From Otatea glauca (lineage: Eukaryota > Streptophyta > Magnoliopsida > Poales > Poaceae), in the NCBI GenBank assembly GCA_036346275.1, contig CM070721.1, positions 8,134,452 through 8,198,451 on the forward strand: a DNA stretch of 64,000 bases, given 5' to 3'. The position numbers and the translations under genes were made by a program. Under the pieces are notes generated by a model. That model worked only from the letters and a program-made list of their open reading frames with translations. It had not been told where the DNA came from and ran no database searches. Shown in pieces: positions 1 through 11,135 of this stretch. Position 1 is the stretch's first letter; each line of letters starts with the position of its first letter.

Positions 1-1426
1 ACTTCTTGTCCAAAACTTTGAAATGAAAGATTTGGGAGTAGCGGATGTCATCTTAAACATTAAATTGTTAAGAGAAGGTGACGGTGGGATTACTCTTGAG
101 CAGTCCCATTATGTGGAAAAGGTGTTGAGTCGCTTTGGCTATAGCGATTGCAAACCCGCTCCAACGCCGTATGATCCAAGTGTGCTATTACGAAAGAACC
201 AACGAATAGCAAAGGATCAATTGAGATATTCCCAAATCATTGGTTCATTGATGTATTTAGCTAGTGCAACAAGGTTCGATATCTCGCTTGTCGTGAGCAA
301 ACTAAGCCGGTTTGTCTCAAACCCGGAGATAATCATTGGCATGCTCTTGAGAGAGTAATGCGCTATCTAAAAGGGACATCAAGTTATGGAATTCACTACA
401 CCGGTACCCTAGGGTAATTGAGGGTTATAGTGATTCAAACCGGATATCCGATGTCGATGAAATAAAAGCCACAAGTGAATATGTGTTCACATTGGGTGGT
501 GGAGCCGTTTCTTGAAGTCTTGCAAGCGCACCATCTTAACGAGGTCTACAATGGAAGCGAACTCACAAGATTAGATACCGCCTCTGTGAAGCCGATCGTC
601 GCGTGAACTTGTGAAGGACTTACCGGTAGTTGAGAAACCGGTGCTCGCTATTCTTTTGAACTGTGACAATCGACGGTGATTGTCAAGGTGAATAGATTCT
701 AAGGATAACATGAAGTCATCAAGGCACGTTAAGAGGCGGTTGAAGTCTGTCAGAAAATGAGAAACTCCGAGTTATAGCGTTGGACTATGTCCGCACGGCT
801 AAAAACTTGGCGATCCTTTTACAAAGGGACTATCACGAATGTGATAGATGAAGCATCGAGGAGATGGGCTTGAGACCCACATAAAGTCATGTCTTAGTGG
901 TAACTCATCCTATTTGATCGGAGATCCCGTGAATTAGGATGTTGAGACAAGCTAGTGAATGGTGAGAGGAGAGTACATCTCAGATTTAGCCCACTCCGCT
1001 TGAGATGTAATAACTCTCCTATTCTCAGTATGGCAGGTTGGTTATACCTTAATGTATTCCGAGTGGCTTTGATAAGCGAGATGTTGTCCTACGTAACATC
1101 TTATGAGGAATACACCTATACGAGTTCGATCGCTAGTCACAGTCTATGAGATTGGGTGATCTCTAGAGGCTCATGAAAGGCTAAGGAGTATGACTTATAA
1201 GCTCCAAACCGAGGGGATGCATTTAGCGACCTAGTATCGATAAAAGACTTTGGTGAAACTTGTTCGCACAAAATGTCAATTCAAGGCATAGTCCATTGTT
1301 CATTGTGGATGAGTGTAACTTTTGTTCTAGATGGAAGTTCAACTTAACAGTCTCCATCAAAAACCGTATATCAAACTACATTGAATCGAGAGTATTTCAA
1401 ATGTGTCTTTGAAATTTGGTGGGGAT
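1..1426 (+). pseudogene. Ty1/copia pol remnant: reverse transcriptase tail and RNase H
   Basis: Decayed 3' end of a copia polyprotein. The frame at 23-358 begins MKDLGVADVILNIKL and continues to GSLMYLASATRFDI, which is the copia RT connection region leading into RNase H. Beyond 358 the homology carries on in shifting frames. At about 785-870 it reads like the usual copia C-terminus (DYVRTAKNLAI, then a stretch ending ...VIDEASRRWA-like). There are many stops and frameshifts, so no product is expected. The sequence runs without a break into a polypurine stretch (GGTGGGGAT, 1418-1426) and the LTR at 1427, so this is the 3' part of one element whose 5' part lies outside the window. Confidence 0.85.
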
Positions 1427-2528
1427 TGTTAGATTATTATGGGATGGCCCATAATTAATTTAATAGAAATTCCAAAAGGCCCATTAGAATACTAGGAGTC
1501 ATGAAATTGGTTTAGTACCATATGGGTAATTGAGAGAAGGTTTGACCAACTTAAATAGTTGAGTTGTGTGTCTCTCAATTAGCAAGGTGGAAAAGGGTAA
1601 AGGTCGTGCCACGCTGCGCTTGTAGCCGAGCCGAGCCGAGGCGAGGCGTGGCGTGTGCGTGTGCGCGAGCGAAAAGCGAAAAGTGAAAGTCGAGTCGAGT
1701 CGAGTCGAGACGAGACGTGACGTGGCGTGACGTGACGTGACGCACGCGCGCAGCCGCAGCCGATCCGGACGTGATGTGCTTTGCGGAGCGGTTTGTTTTG
1801 CCGTTTGATAGAGTCAATATGACCATGAACCGCAGTGATTAATGTGACCAAGAATCGCCGCCACCTCGTAACGACGTGGTTGATGGTCGCATAATGGTCG
1901 CTCGATTCTCGTAACGGCTACCGAGTTGATGGTCGTAATGGCCGGCTCCTCGCCGCTGCATGTCGCGAGGCTATATAAGGAGAGCCACGGTGTGCTTTTC
2001 TTCACCGCAGAACTCTCCCACGCAGACTCCATTCATCCTTTGTTCTCTGTCCTTTGCATTCCCGCCTGCTTTTTTGCGCGCACAAGTAGCGAGAGGAGCA
2101 GCCCTCGGAACCTCGCCCTTCTTGAGATCTTGCTCGAGATAGAAGGCCGATAAGGTTTTGGGGAGCGACCACGCGATCGCCGAAAGGTGTTCTGAAGCGC
2201 ATCCGCACCGCAACGCTGCCTCGCGACCGCATCAACCTCTTCATCGCACTAACGCTTCATCGCGACAACCTGTGATCGCCTACTTCACCGTCATGGCGAA
2301 CGAGAATATTACACTGCGCTGTGCCAGCGGTGGCACCGCTCAAGGGTATATTAACTTATACCGTGTTTTATTCATGCTGATTTCTTGTTCATTAGTCTTT
2401 GCGTATGAGATAGATAATTTGTTATCTAGTACCTTTGGCTTTGAACAAAAAAAATGCATCTTTGTTTAATCATGATTTACGTAATTCTGTGGATTAAAAT
2501 ATTGAGAAAATTCCTAATATTTCCAACA
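1427..2528 (+). repeat. 3' LTR of the copia element
   Basis: The repeat opens TGTTAGATTATTATGGG directly after a purine-rich tract and closes AATATTTCCAACA, giving TGTT...AACA ends. Length is 1102 bp. Inside, 1620-1745 is GC-rich with a (GTCGA/GACGT)n tract, and a TATA box sits at 1972. The other LTR is outside the window, so boundaries rest on the terminal dinucleotides and the adjoining polypurine tract. Confidence 0.75.
1971..1980 (+). promoter_or_regulatory. TATA box of the copia LTR
   Basis: CTATATAAGG lies about 545 bp into the LTR, the usual U3/R position of an LTR core promoter. Transcription would start about 30 bp downstream. Activity is unknown. Confidence 0.5.
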
Positions 2529-3140
2529 AGCCGGCTACAGCAGGCAGGAAAGCGACGTGCGGAGCAAGAAACTGAGGTACGTGCACGACCGGTTGGAGGC
2601 ACCAGTACTGCCACAAGAAAGAGAGAGAGAAAAGAAAGAAGTGAAAAAAAATCAACCGGCTAAAAAACCGGTAATTAATTAAAAAATTAGATTTTGGGAG
2701 CAATATTTTCTGAGTTATACTGTATCCCTTTAATATATCTCTTTGATATATATTTCTCGGTTGGTGCATTGTGTAGATATCCATGTTGTTACATATTCTA
2801 TTTTGCTAGTTTTATCCCATATCCTGTGACAACAACTTAGGGCTTTGTTAACTTTTAGTTTATTATTTGAGTTTGCATTAATCGAGTTACATATCTAATA
2901 TTCCTTGCTACATATATTCATACCAAGCCCCACTAAACCACTGCTATTGTACTTTGTGTTAGCTCTTTTATTTGTTTGATCATCACCATCGTTGACTTCT
3001 ACGACTATCAAAGTCTAAGTTTTGACCTTAATTCACCGTGGAGAGGTAAGAACCTGATTTAGTAAGAAGGGTGAGGTCGAGTCATTGCATATACACTTGC
3101 ATTCATTGCATATTGAATAATTGTATATTTGTTCTTTTGT
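2529..3140. other. Spacer between LTR and gypsy remnant
   Basis: No gene recognised. It holds a purine-rich stretch (about 2620-2660) and AT-rich DNA. Since it directly precedes a gag remnant, part of it may be the untranslated leader or LTR of that gypsy element, but I see no clear LTR boundary. Confidence 0.4.
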
Positions 3141-3149
3141 TTAACTAAC

Positions 3150-4500
3150 CATGGCAGGATATGAGTATTTGCATTATCCCTTTTATGCAAGTAATGATCC
3201 CAAAGAATATCTTGCATGAAAAGAACAAATGGAATGGGTCTTTAAAATCAAAATGACTCAAAAGCTAACGAGATAATAAGAGCTGCTAGAGAGTTTGACG
3301 ATTATGCATGTGATTGGTGGCAACAATTGTTAGGAAAATGATTTATCAAAACTTGGAAATATTTAAAGCTTTTCATGAGGAGAGAGTTGATACCATCGTA
3401 TTACAAGCAAGGGTTATTTTGTCACTTGGAGAGCATCACACAATCTAAATCTGTCCATGACTACTTTAATGAGTTGAGTTGTGCACTTAGTCGAACTGGT
3501 ATTAACTGTGAGTATGAAAAGAAGGTATATTTTGAGAAAGGTTTAAATTATAATATTGCAAGTGTACTTCTATATAAATATTTTAATATATTGTACGGCC
3601 TTGTGATATATGCTATTAAAGAGTGCATCAAAACTTATATGAGAATGCGAGTCATATAGCCAAATTGAGTGTCAAAAAGATTGAGCTGTGTGATTTCACC
3701 ATATGTGATGTTGAGAGCATCTAATCTTAAGAGTGTGAGAGATACACCCAAAGAAAAGAGAGATATAAATGATATGTTAAGTGAGGTTATTTCTAAAACT
3801 AACGACTTACTCTGTACTTCTAGTGTTATTTCTCACATTATGCAGGTTGATCAAGGAGACATGAAGCTGAATGCTAAACAATCCATACAGCTGGAGAAGA
3901 AATATAAGAAGATAACCATAGTTGGAGATGGAACACTTACCATCCCATGGTTACATCATGAAGTAACACTACCTACGTTATCTACAACAACTGAGGAGGA
4001 TGCCAAAGGTAACAACAATGGTGTCGAGTTAGTAGTTGGTCAAGAAACGATGAGTAATTATGAGAACTTTTATGCTCAATTGGAAACTCTACATTCTGAA
4101 ATTAATATGTTTAACTTAAATAATGTGGAATTGATTACTTGTAAAGAAGTTCTTACTAGCTAGAATATCCTCAATGATTCTTTGTACTATGTTCTCTTCA
4201 ACAATCCATTATAGCTATCTACTATGATTGAAAAGGTTTCTAAGATTGCATATACAAAATCACTAATTAGTACCTACACTAATAGTTATAAATTTAATTT
4301 GATTGGAGATTATAGTGTAGACGACAAGTTTCTTGTTTATCGAATGTGCATTACCTGCGACAAGCTTGATGAATTGGAATTGCATATTTTGGACAAACCA
4401 TCTTTTGAGCGATGTTTATGTCATCAGAGTAGCGTAGTTGGAGCATTAAAGATCTTCTCACCTGTATTAGAACTATTCAATGTGAAGTCCTGAACCGAAT
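3150..4500 (+). pseudogene. Ty3/gypsy gag-protease remnant
   Basis: An ATG at 3151 begins MAGYEYLHYPFYASNDPKEY, followed by a stop. Frames downstream show the order typical of a plant gypsy gag domain: a DDYACDWWQQL-type motif, then RRELIPSYYKQGLFCHL and KSVHDYFNELS. The frame at 3375-3659 is the best-preserved piece. The ORF at 3669-4163 has no clear match. The region around 4140-4490 (CKEVLTS, then MIEKVSKIAYTKS) has the spacing expected around a retropepsin (an active-site segment followed by an IEKL-like helix), but the active-site residues are lost. RT and integrase are missing. Confidence 0.55.
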
Positions 4501-4875
4501 CAAATCAAGCCGACTCTTTCTTCCCCCTTTATATTTTCATCTAGTCCATTGCAAGCACCAGATACCAGGTTAATAAGATAGCTATTTTGCACTTACTAGC
4601 GTTCTTCGCTTGTTCTTTCTCATTGCATGCGCATAGAGAGGGGAATTGAGTTGTTTTTTCTAAAGATCGTTCTGTCTTTCCATTGGGAATTGGGAGATCG
4701 ATATACTTTACTCGGTATCTGTGAAGTTCAACACGTGTGATTTTGGCGAATCGAAGAGTTGCAAATCTATTGTATCTGACAGCGAGGGATCAACTAGTGT
4801 TCATCAAGAGAGTATGTGAGTATCCAAATCCTACGTTGTGAAGATCGGGATTAATATGGTCTATCTTTGTTGTAC
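4500..4875. other. Unassigned spacer
   Basis: No ORF, repeat or family recognised. It lies between the gypsy remnant and the duplicated GLR 3' flank, and the exact end of the gypsy remnant is unclear. Confidence 0.4.
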
Positions 4876-4879
4876 AAGT

Positions 4880-5295
4880 CATTGAGCTTGCTAGAAATTT
4901 GAGTTCTAGAAAAGAAAGCGGCATGTCCCCGGTAGAAGTGGCACAAGCAAGCACAGAGAGCCCGGACAAGTTTTGCAAAATTCAATGTCATACAAGATGA
5001 AAAATAACATTTTTCTTTCTTCCTTTCAGTATCTAGGCAAACCTTTCCGTGTGTATCTAGCTGCTATAGAGAATCTGATCGAATTACCATATTTCACCTG
5101 TCCCTTTTGCTGTTTCTCAGTGCTAACCTGGTCAAACTGCCAAAGAATAATTAAGAATTGAACATCAGTCAACGTGCATCTGCTACAAAAATAATCACTT
5201 TGGAGTTCCAACACAGCTTAGAATTAACTAAATGGAACAGAAGAAACATATTGTGATGCCTGATTCTAATTACCACTACCCGACCAAACACATAA
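4880..5295 (-). repeat. Duplicated GLR 3'-flank, copy 1
   Basis: Low-copy DNA downstream of GLR-A that matches 36323-36710 (for example TGCTAGAAATTTGAG, GTATCTAGG and CACAGCTTA.AATTAACT in the same order) and in part 27247-27285. It is not a recognised transposon. It marks the 3' side of a duplicated GLR locus. Confidence 0.7.
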
Positions 5296-6688
5296 GCAGC
5301 GCCACCAAGGCGGAACATGCAGACCGAAGGCGCCATTGCTCTTCTGCAGTGAAGCAGATTCAACACCAAGAGGAAACGAGAGATCATATCAGAATAATTT
5401 TGCGGCGACGTCAGATATAACTAGAACTTTGTTTTTGCAGTGCCGTAGAGTCAGTTGCGCAGCCATTGCTTGCCAATCGGGCATGTAACTTTTCTTGCAG
5501 CTGGAGCAAAAATCCAAGAAAGCAACCTGCCGAAAACTGCCAACAGTGTAGCTGGTTTTCGTCTCAATTTGGAGTGAGTCAGCAGGCACAGAGTTGTTGA
5601 CCATGCCATTCTGGGATGGCTGTGGCTCGTCGTCAATAGCAGTTAACCCACTCCCACGCTGTGAACCAGCGTTTCTCGGCTCAGTGCATTTTGCATAAAC
5701 AAACTATGGCAAGTTTATTAGAAGCATGACGCCTAAAACAAGCCCATTGATGATAAAGAGACCTTTGAAGCTCCACAAACTGAGACGTGTGGAATCAGTG
5801 TCAGGACTGCCATAATCCAGGGATGGAGTTGCATCCCTGAACCATTTCTTTTCTATCTGAAACCCTTCGCACCCGTCTGTCAAGTTCGAGATGACCTTTG
5901 AAAGATCATGCACCAATGGAGAGCCTCTAGGGAAAACCTGCAGACATGTAGCACATGATATCAGGCCTGATCAGTATGCCTAGAAGACGTCATCTATCCC
6001 GAAGCATAGGTGCAAGGAACTTACAAAACCTAATCCATCAGTCCTGCCTGTCAATGGGGCCACAAGCCCACAACCATCTGGAACTGTTTCCCGTATTGTG
6101 AGAGGAAAGAGTTTCCCATCCTCAATGCTTTTACATATTCCTCCTGCTTTCTTCAGAATCAAGTACACAAATGAGCCATTCCGGTATCCAACATGATCAC
6201 CATTGCTCAAAAGTTGCCTCGGATCAGTAACTGAAGGTTGGAGCCTCTGTGCAGTTAATAAGGACGACAAGCTTGCTGTATAGCTCTGCACTACAACAAG
6301 CACCACGAAAGAACAAATTCACCATAACAACTTTTGACTGAAGGCTGTTGATAGTTTGATCTGTCCACAGAATTATATAAAAAAAAGATTATTAAGAATC
6401 AAAGTAACAAACTAAAACACTTAGAAAGCAATAGCGTGGTATGAAGATGCATGATGTTCTGTATTTTGTTTAATGAGTAGCTGGGCAGAATAAGGATGAC
6501 TGTAACGACGTACCATGCGAAAAAGTTAAAGCGGAGAATGCAAAGTACAATGCAGTGCTGAACTGTCTCCATTTTAACCCTTGCAATTTATGATTTGTAG
6601 GCTTTTCAATCATCCACACAACTAAGCCAGTGAAGATAAAGACCATAGTACTATAGTAGCAATCCAAAGGTCCTTTGTTATTTTTTAA

Positions 6689-6843
6689 GCAAAAAACTAC
6701 AAATAGTTATAAGATCTTAAAAATCCCAAACCACTAAAATTGAAACCAATCCAATCAACAAATTTAACCTATTGAAGAGGTGATCTTGTAACGTTTTTCA
6801 AATTTTCGGAGGTGCCGGGACACCCCCTTCAGATCCGCCCTTG
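6689..6843 (-). mobile_element. hAT-like MITE (copy 1), 3'-truncated, inside a GLR-A exon
   Basis: Read on the minus strand it starts CAAGGGCGGATCTGAAG and then tracks the neighbouring element at 6938 closely: GAAAAACGTTACAAG versus GAAAAACACTACAAC, then CCTCTTCAATAGG in both. It stops after about 155 bp without the distal terminal repeat. It replaces coding bases between LVLAKN and the M1 segment of GLR-A. Confidence 0.75.
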
Positions 6844-6937
6844 GTTCTTAGCTAGGACAAGCATCGACATGCCAGACTCTGTGTGGCATCGTGAAGTCCA
6901 CATATCAAGTTTGATTTGTGATAAATGTCATGTCACC

Positions 6938-7214
6938 CAGGGGCGGTACCAGGGTGCTGGGTATGCCCCGACACCCCAAAAATCTGAAAAACACTACAAC
7001 ATTACCTCTTCAATAGGCCAAATTCATTAATTGAATTTGTTTCGATTTTGGTGGTATGGGATTTCTAAGACCTTAGAACTATTTTTATTGTACTTTTAGC
7101 AAATTTCAAATGTATTATGTTGAATTTATGATGTTACGAAATCATTATACAAGACTATAGAGTTGTACGTGTGAAGTGTGCACTCTTATAGAAATTTTTC
7201 TAGTTCCGCCACTG
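6938..7214 (+). mobile_element. hAT-like MITE (copy 2), complete, with 8-bp target duplication
   Basis: A 277-bp element beginning CAGGGGCGGTACCAGG and ending TAGTTCCGCCACTG, so the ends are inverted CAG.GGCGG.AC repeats. It is flanked by ATGTCACC (6930-6937) and ACGTCACC (7215-7222), an 8-bp duplication with one mismatch, as hAT elements make. It has no coding capacity. It interrupts the GLR-A exon within the conserved VGD(V/M)T segment. Confidence 0.85.
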
Positions 7215-7264
7215 ACGTCACCTACGACTGTGTCAACTAAACATTGTATTTATGATGTCCATCT

Positions 7265-7562
7265 TTCTGATTTATACGATGCCGGATCACAAAATGGATG
7301 TATCTTTCTAAGTGGCAATACAACCATCCCTTAAAAGTTTGTTAAGCAGACAATAGTTGCTACGTCAACTAATCATTTAGAAATAATTGCAGTATTCAAA
7401 ATTACTCGTGAGTGCATATGGTCTAGAAGATTGATACATCATATCCAAGAGCCATATGGTGTAGAGATGGATAAAAACATGACACGCTCCTCTATGAGGA
7501 TAATGTTGTTTGCATTTCATAGATGAAGAATAACTATGTCAAAACTAGTGATAATCTTGAAT
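7265..7562 (+). pseudogene. Copia RNase H fragment
   Basis: Plus-strand frames show the copia RNase H order: DAGSQNGCIFLSG, then NTTIP, then QTIVATSTNHLEIIAVF, then TRECIWSRRLIHHIQ. Several frameshifts are present and no LTR is attached. It abuts the truncated 5' edge of GLR-A and ends where the next LTR begins. Confidence 0.75.
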
Positions 7563-10215
7563 ATTGTAAGGACCCGAATCCACCCACCGTGTTCTATGCA
7601 CTATTCCTCAACGCTTAGTGCACACGACTTGGTACATATCACATCATACACAACGATAATAGAATAATAGTTCATTTATTGATATAACTAAATGTATGAT
7701 CTTATGACCAACTTACATTATTAAGCACGCAGGCAAGACCGAAAATATAAACTAATAATTAAGCAAATGGAAAGTAGAAACGTAGGTAGCTCATCAATCA
7801 CCACAGTAACCGACAAGGCTCTAACCCTAATGACTCGTGGTCTTCTTGGACTTCATCTTCCAACATGTGTAGATTCTTCAACTGTTGATTAATGTTGTTT
7901 GGCAAGGGTGAGTACTTAAAGCACTCAACAAGTTGTGCAAATGCAATTCCATGTATCTATATGCAAGGCTTATTCCAATGGATAGGCTATCATGGCTATT
8001 TTGCAATAAGCGGCATTTATGAACTAATACAAGATATAGATTGTAAAGGATGTAAAACAAATAACGATAATAAATAAATTCAAGATTTCTCAAGTAAACC
8101 AAGTTTCCAATCCTAAGTTAAATTCCATCTTCCACATGGCATTCCGCCATCCCAACCAAGTTGTCCAATTAATTAAGCTAACCCTTAATTTGTAATTCCG
8201 AGCATTGCTCAATACCAAGAGCACGGCTATCCGAATAGTTTCACACTCTGCAGAGGTTATGCACTTTACCCACGATGATACAACCAAACACCACCAAGGC
8301 GAGTGATTATAACAAAGCCTTTACAATGCTCTATCTTAACCCGATACTACCCGCTAAGGTTTCAACATCAACGGTCTCAGAAAACCACATCCGTGGCCCC
8401 CTCTTGCGCCATGTGAATTACACTCGACCCGGAACTCACACCGACCACGATAGTATCAAAATTAAGACTTTGCAAATTACTCACTAGGGTCGCCCATACC
8501 GACATGTGGTTGCATGATTGACTCAGTCAAAGGCTTGCAAGGTTAAGTCCTTAGTGTGATCAAGGCAAGACTTCCACATACCATCGCCCATCGGGCCCAC
8601 CTTGGCCTCCTCGCCTTGCCACTTGCCCCAATCTAAGTTATCATCACCCAGCTTGATTACCAAGCACCACGTGCCATCAACAATTCAACATCGCTATGTG
8701 ACATGACTCGCCACAACAACTCAATCTCGCGTGTGATCCCACATGACACACAAGTTCATAACATTGTTCCATATTCCGTTAATCAAGATTAATTAACAAT
8801 GATTCGACACATGTGATGACGTGGCATGGCTAAGCAACTAATACGGCCTAACCTCCAATGTTGATCATAATTATTAATCAACTATATTAAACCAATCTAG
8901 GGTGACAATGGTTCATGGCATATAATGACAAGGTAGGGTATAGATCAATCTGTATTTTAGCTAAACCCAATCTAATTTTGAAACAATTGTATATTTGAAA
9001 TATATGCAATATTGTAAAACAAACATAGCAATTTTATAAACATGGGTTCAACATGATCAAAGCACAACTTGCCTTGGAATAGGTCCTGATCTTGATCTGA
9101 AGCTTGCTCTTGGGTTGCTTGATCTTCCTCCAAGCGTCGCACAATTCAACGCCTCACGCTGCATCAAAGAGAAAAGCAAATAAATGCCAAAACAGAGAGC
9201 AATTGAACTCCAAAAATCAATTAAAATTCACCATTAAATAGATCTCAATTTTACAAATTTTTATAAACTGGAATCACTCAATTCGAAGTTACGATGCAAA
9301 AGATATAGCCTTTGAAGTTTGAAATAAATCTCAAATCGTAAAATCGTAAAATACGAATTAACAGATTTATTTTTATACTGAAAATCGATTTATGACGTCA
9401 GCGTGACCTCATGATGACGTCATCATCACGGAATTTCCAATCGGAATATTTTTCCAATTGAAAATGTAATTATGACGCAGCATGACGCCAAGATCGTCTC
9501 GCCAATCCACGCCGACACGCGTGTCCTCGGCGCATGGATCTCTGAGCTCACGAACTCGCGCTTACGGTGAGATTCGGCTCCACGACGCCGCACCGGCGCC
9601 GACACGTGGCCATCTGCGATTGGCTCAACCCGGTGTTCGATCCGATCCGACAAACCCGACGGACGGTCATCAATCGCGAGCGACGTGGCAACGATCGCCC
9701 ATCCAATCTAGATCCGACGGCTTCGAGCTCCCAGCGATGGCGGCGCGACGGTGAGGTCTTACCGACTTGAAGACGAAGACCAAGGCGGCGGCGTTTGGCG
9801 CGCCTCCGCGAGGCGAGGTAGAGTAAGTCGACGCGGCGCTTCGGTGAGTCCAGATCTCGAGTCCACACGACGAAAACCGACGAACCGGCGACGTGCTTGA
9901 GCAAAAACTTCGCGGCCGCAGACTTCAACTCCGCGAGCTTGCGGCGACGTTCTACTGTTGCTCTCGCGAAACTTTCCACCCAAAGATGCGGCGCTTTATA
10001 ACCTCGAGCGCTACCCTCCTTTTATAGCCTCGGCGTCCGCGCTCCCACGGCGAAAAGAGTCGGCGGCGTCACGGCGATGAACTCCGAGTCCAGATCGGAG
10101 CGACAAGCGGCGTTCGGCGTGTGTCCAGATCCGAGCGGCTAAACCGCGCACACCTCGCGATGAGCGATGCCGATCTAGGGTTTCCTCGGCCCACAAGGAT
10201 CGCGATGAGCGATCG
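7563..10215 (-). repeat. Long gypsy-type LTR, minus strand, truncated in U3
   Basis: The plus strand starts TGTAAGGACCCG, so the minus-strand repeat ends GGTCCTTACA. On the minus strand a TATA box lies at 10026-10020, followed by GC-rich leader-like DNA to about 9480 and AT-rich DNA to the end. Length (at least 2.65 kb) and base pattern recall the long LTRs of rice RIRE3/RIRE8-like gypsy elements, but that name is my inference. U3 is cut at 10215 by the Tat element. GC-rich ORFs here (such as 9548-9979) look like composition artefacts. Confidence 0.5.
10020..10029 (-). promoter_or_regulatory. TATA box of the minus-strand LTR
   Basis: On the minus strand GGCTATAAAA followed by GGAGGG, with a second weaker GGTTATAAAG at about 10000. 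This position defines U3 as lying towards 10215. Confidence 0.45.
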
Positions 10216-11067
10216 CGACCTAATGGGCTGCCTCAAGCTAGCCCCCGACCTAACGAGCTGCCTCACGCTCGTCCCCGACCTAACGAGCTTCCCCAAGCTC
10301 GTCTCCGACTCGATGGGGCAGCTGACCCCCGCCACGGGTCGGGCTCCTCACGAGCTCCGACCAAGCTGAAGCGATCTCCGCCGCGGGCCACGTGTCGGGC
10401 CTCCGCCAGCCATTAGCCACATGTCCTGCGGATACAACGACTCAGAGTGACTGTGCGGGAGCAGGTGGCTCCTTCCCGAGGTAGCGAGGAGGTCGCCAAA
10501 GTCAAGCCCCGGTCTCATCGATCGGACACGCGCGGTGTGAAGACGCGCTCCCTCCCGAGGCAAACGCCAGCGCCTGACAAACTTGCAGAGAGCAGGTGCG
10601 CTATTTCCCAAGGAAATGGCAAACTGCTCTGCTCAGCAAGTTCACCAACCCGGCATGGGGTGAGGCAGACGCTGAATCGTCAAGACGAAGGACCAGAGCT
10701 CCCAACACAGCATAGATCACCTCATCTCTTCCTCTCCCAATTTCCCATGTAACCTGCCCCCTCCGGCTATATAAAGGGAGGCAAGACCATCCTGAAAGGA
10801 GAGGAGAAAAAAGAAAAAAGCGCCCTCCTCTCGGTCTTCTCAAATAGGCTGTTCTTGTTCTCACATTCTCGAGCTCTCAGCTCCCATTTGTAAAAACCGT
10901 GCAGCCATTTGCACCTAAGGCAATACACCACCATCACGCGAACTGGAGTAGGGACTTTCGGTCCGAACCAGTATACATCTTGGGCTCCCGAGTCTAACCA
11001 TTCAAGGAGAGGGAACGCGCGGCCCCTTAGACTTAAAAATCACTCGCCGGTGCCCGAAACGCCGACA
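10216..11067 (+). repeat. 5' LTR of the Tat element, 5'-truncated
   Basis: Matches 24574-25457 nearly base for base, starting at CGACCTAATGGGCTGCC and ending CGAAACGCCGACA. U3 holds about 30-bp direct repeats of the form CGACCTAAYGRGCTKCC..CAAGCT. It has one repeat unit fewer than the 3' LTR. A TATA box lies at 10769. Confidence 0.88.
10766..10780 (+). promoter_or_regulatory. TATA box of the 5' LTR
   Basis: GGCTATATAAAGGGAGG, present identically in the 3' LTR at about 25156. It is the expected core promoter of the genomic transcript. Confidence 0.55.
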
Positions 11068-11068
11068 G

Positions 11069-11087
11069 TTGGCGCGCCAGGTAGGGG
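11069..11087 (+). other. Primer-binding site
   Basis: TTGGCGCGCCAGGTAGGGG lies 1 bp after the end of the 5' LTR, the position where a tRNA 3' end primes minus-strand synthesis. I did not identify the tRNA. Confidence 0.6.
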
Positions 11088-11135
11088 TGTTTGCGCGTCC
11101 TTATCATCATCTCCGGATTCCCATTCGCTTCCTTG

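Larger units (their letters stand above)
5389..7262 (-). pseudogene. GLR: Glutamate receptor-like (GLR) pseudogene A
   Basis: Decayed plant ionotropic glutamate receptor, 3' half only. Exon with the first two membrane segments: about 7262-6514, with VDTVVGDV, a MITE, then GDMTFI...YVDFT.., ESGMSMLVLA, a second MITE, then TGLVVWMIEKP and FSALTFSHG before a GT donor. Exon with M3: 6360-6025, containing VQSYTASLSSLLTAQRL and NGDHVGYRNGSFVY, with a frameshift near 6310 and a deletion after LILKKAG. Last exon: 5937-5704, with KWFRDATPSL and the M4 segment, ending in an early stop. The cytoplasmic tail homologous to GLR-B (QNG.. NSVPADSLQIE) is still visible at about 5690-5520, beyond that stop. 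The amino-terminal and S1 regions are missing, because copia DNA abuts at about 7263. Splice sites are still recognisable (CAG at 5938, GTAAG at 6024). It cannot make a receptor. Confidence 0.88.

Noticed and set aside
1575..2244. ORFs inside the copia LTR
   Set aside because: Repeat- and GC-driven frames overlapping on both strands within an LTR.
3669..4163. A novel 164-residue gene
   Set aside because: It lies co-linear between gag and protease remnants of a decayed gypsy element, and it has no splice or promoter features of its own.
9426..9983. Overlapping GC-rich ORFs on both strands
   Set aside because: All frames are open because of base composition inside an LTR leader, and no domain is visible.
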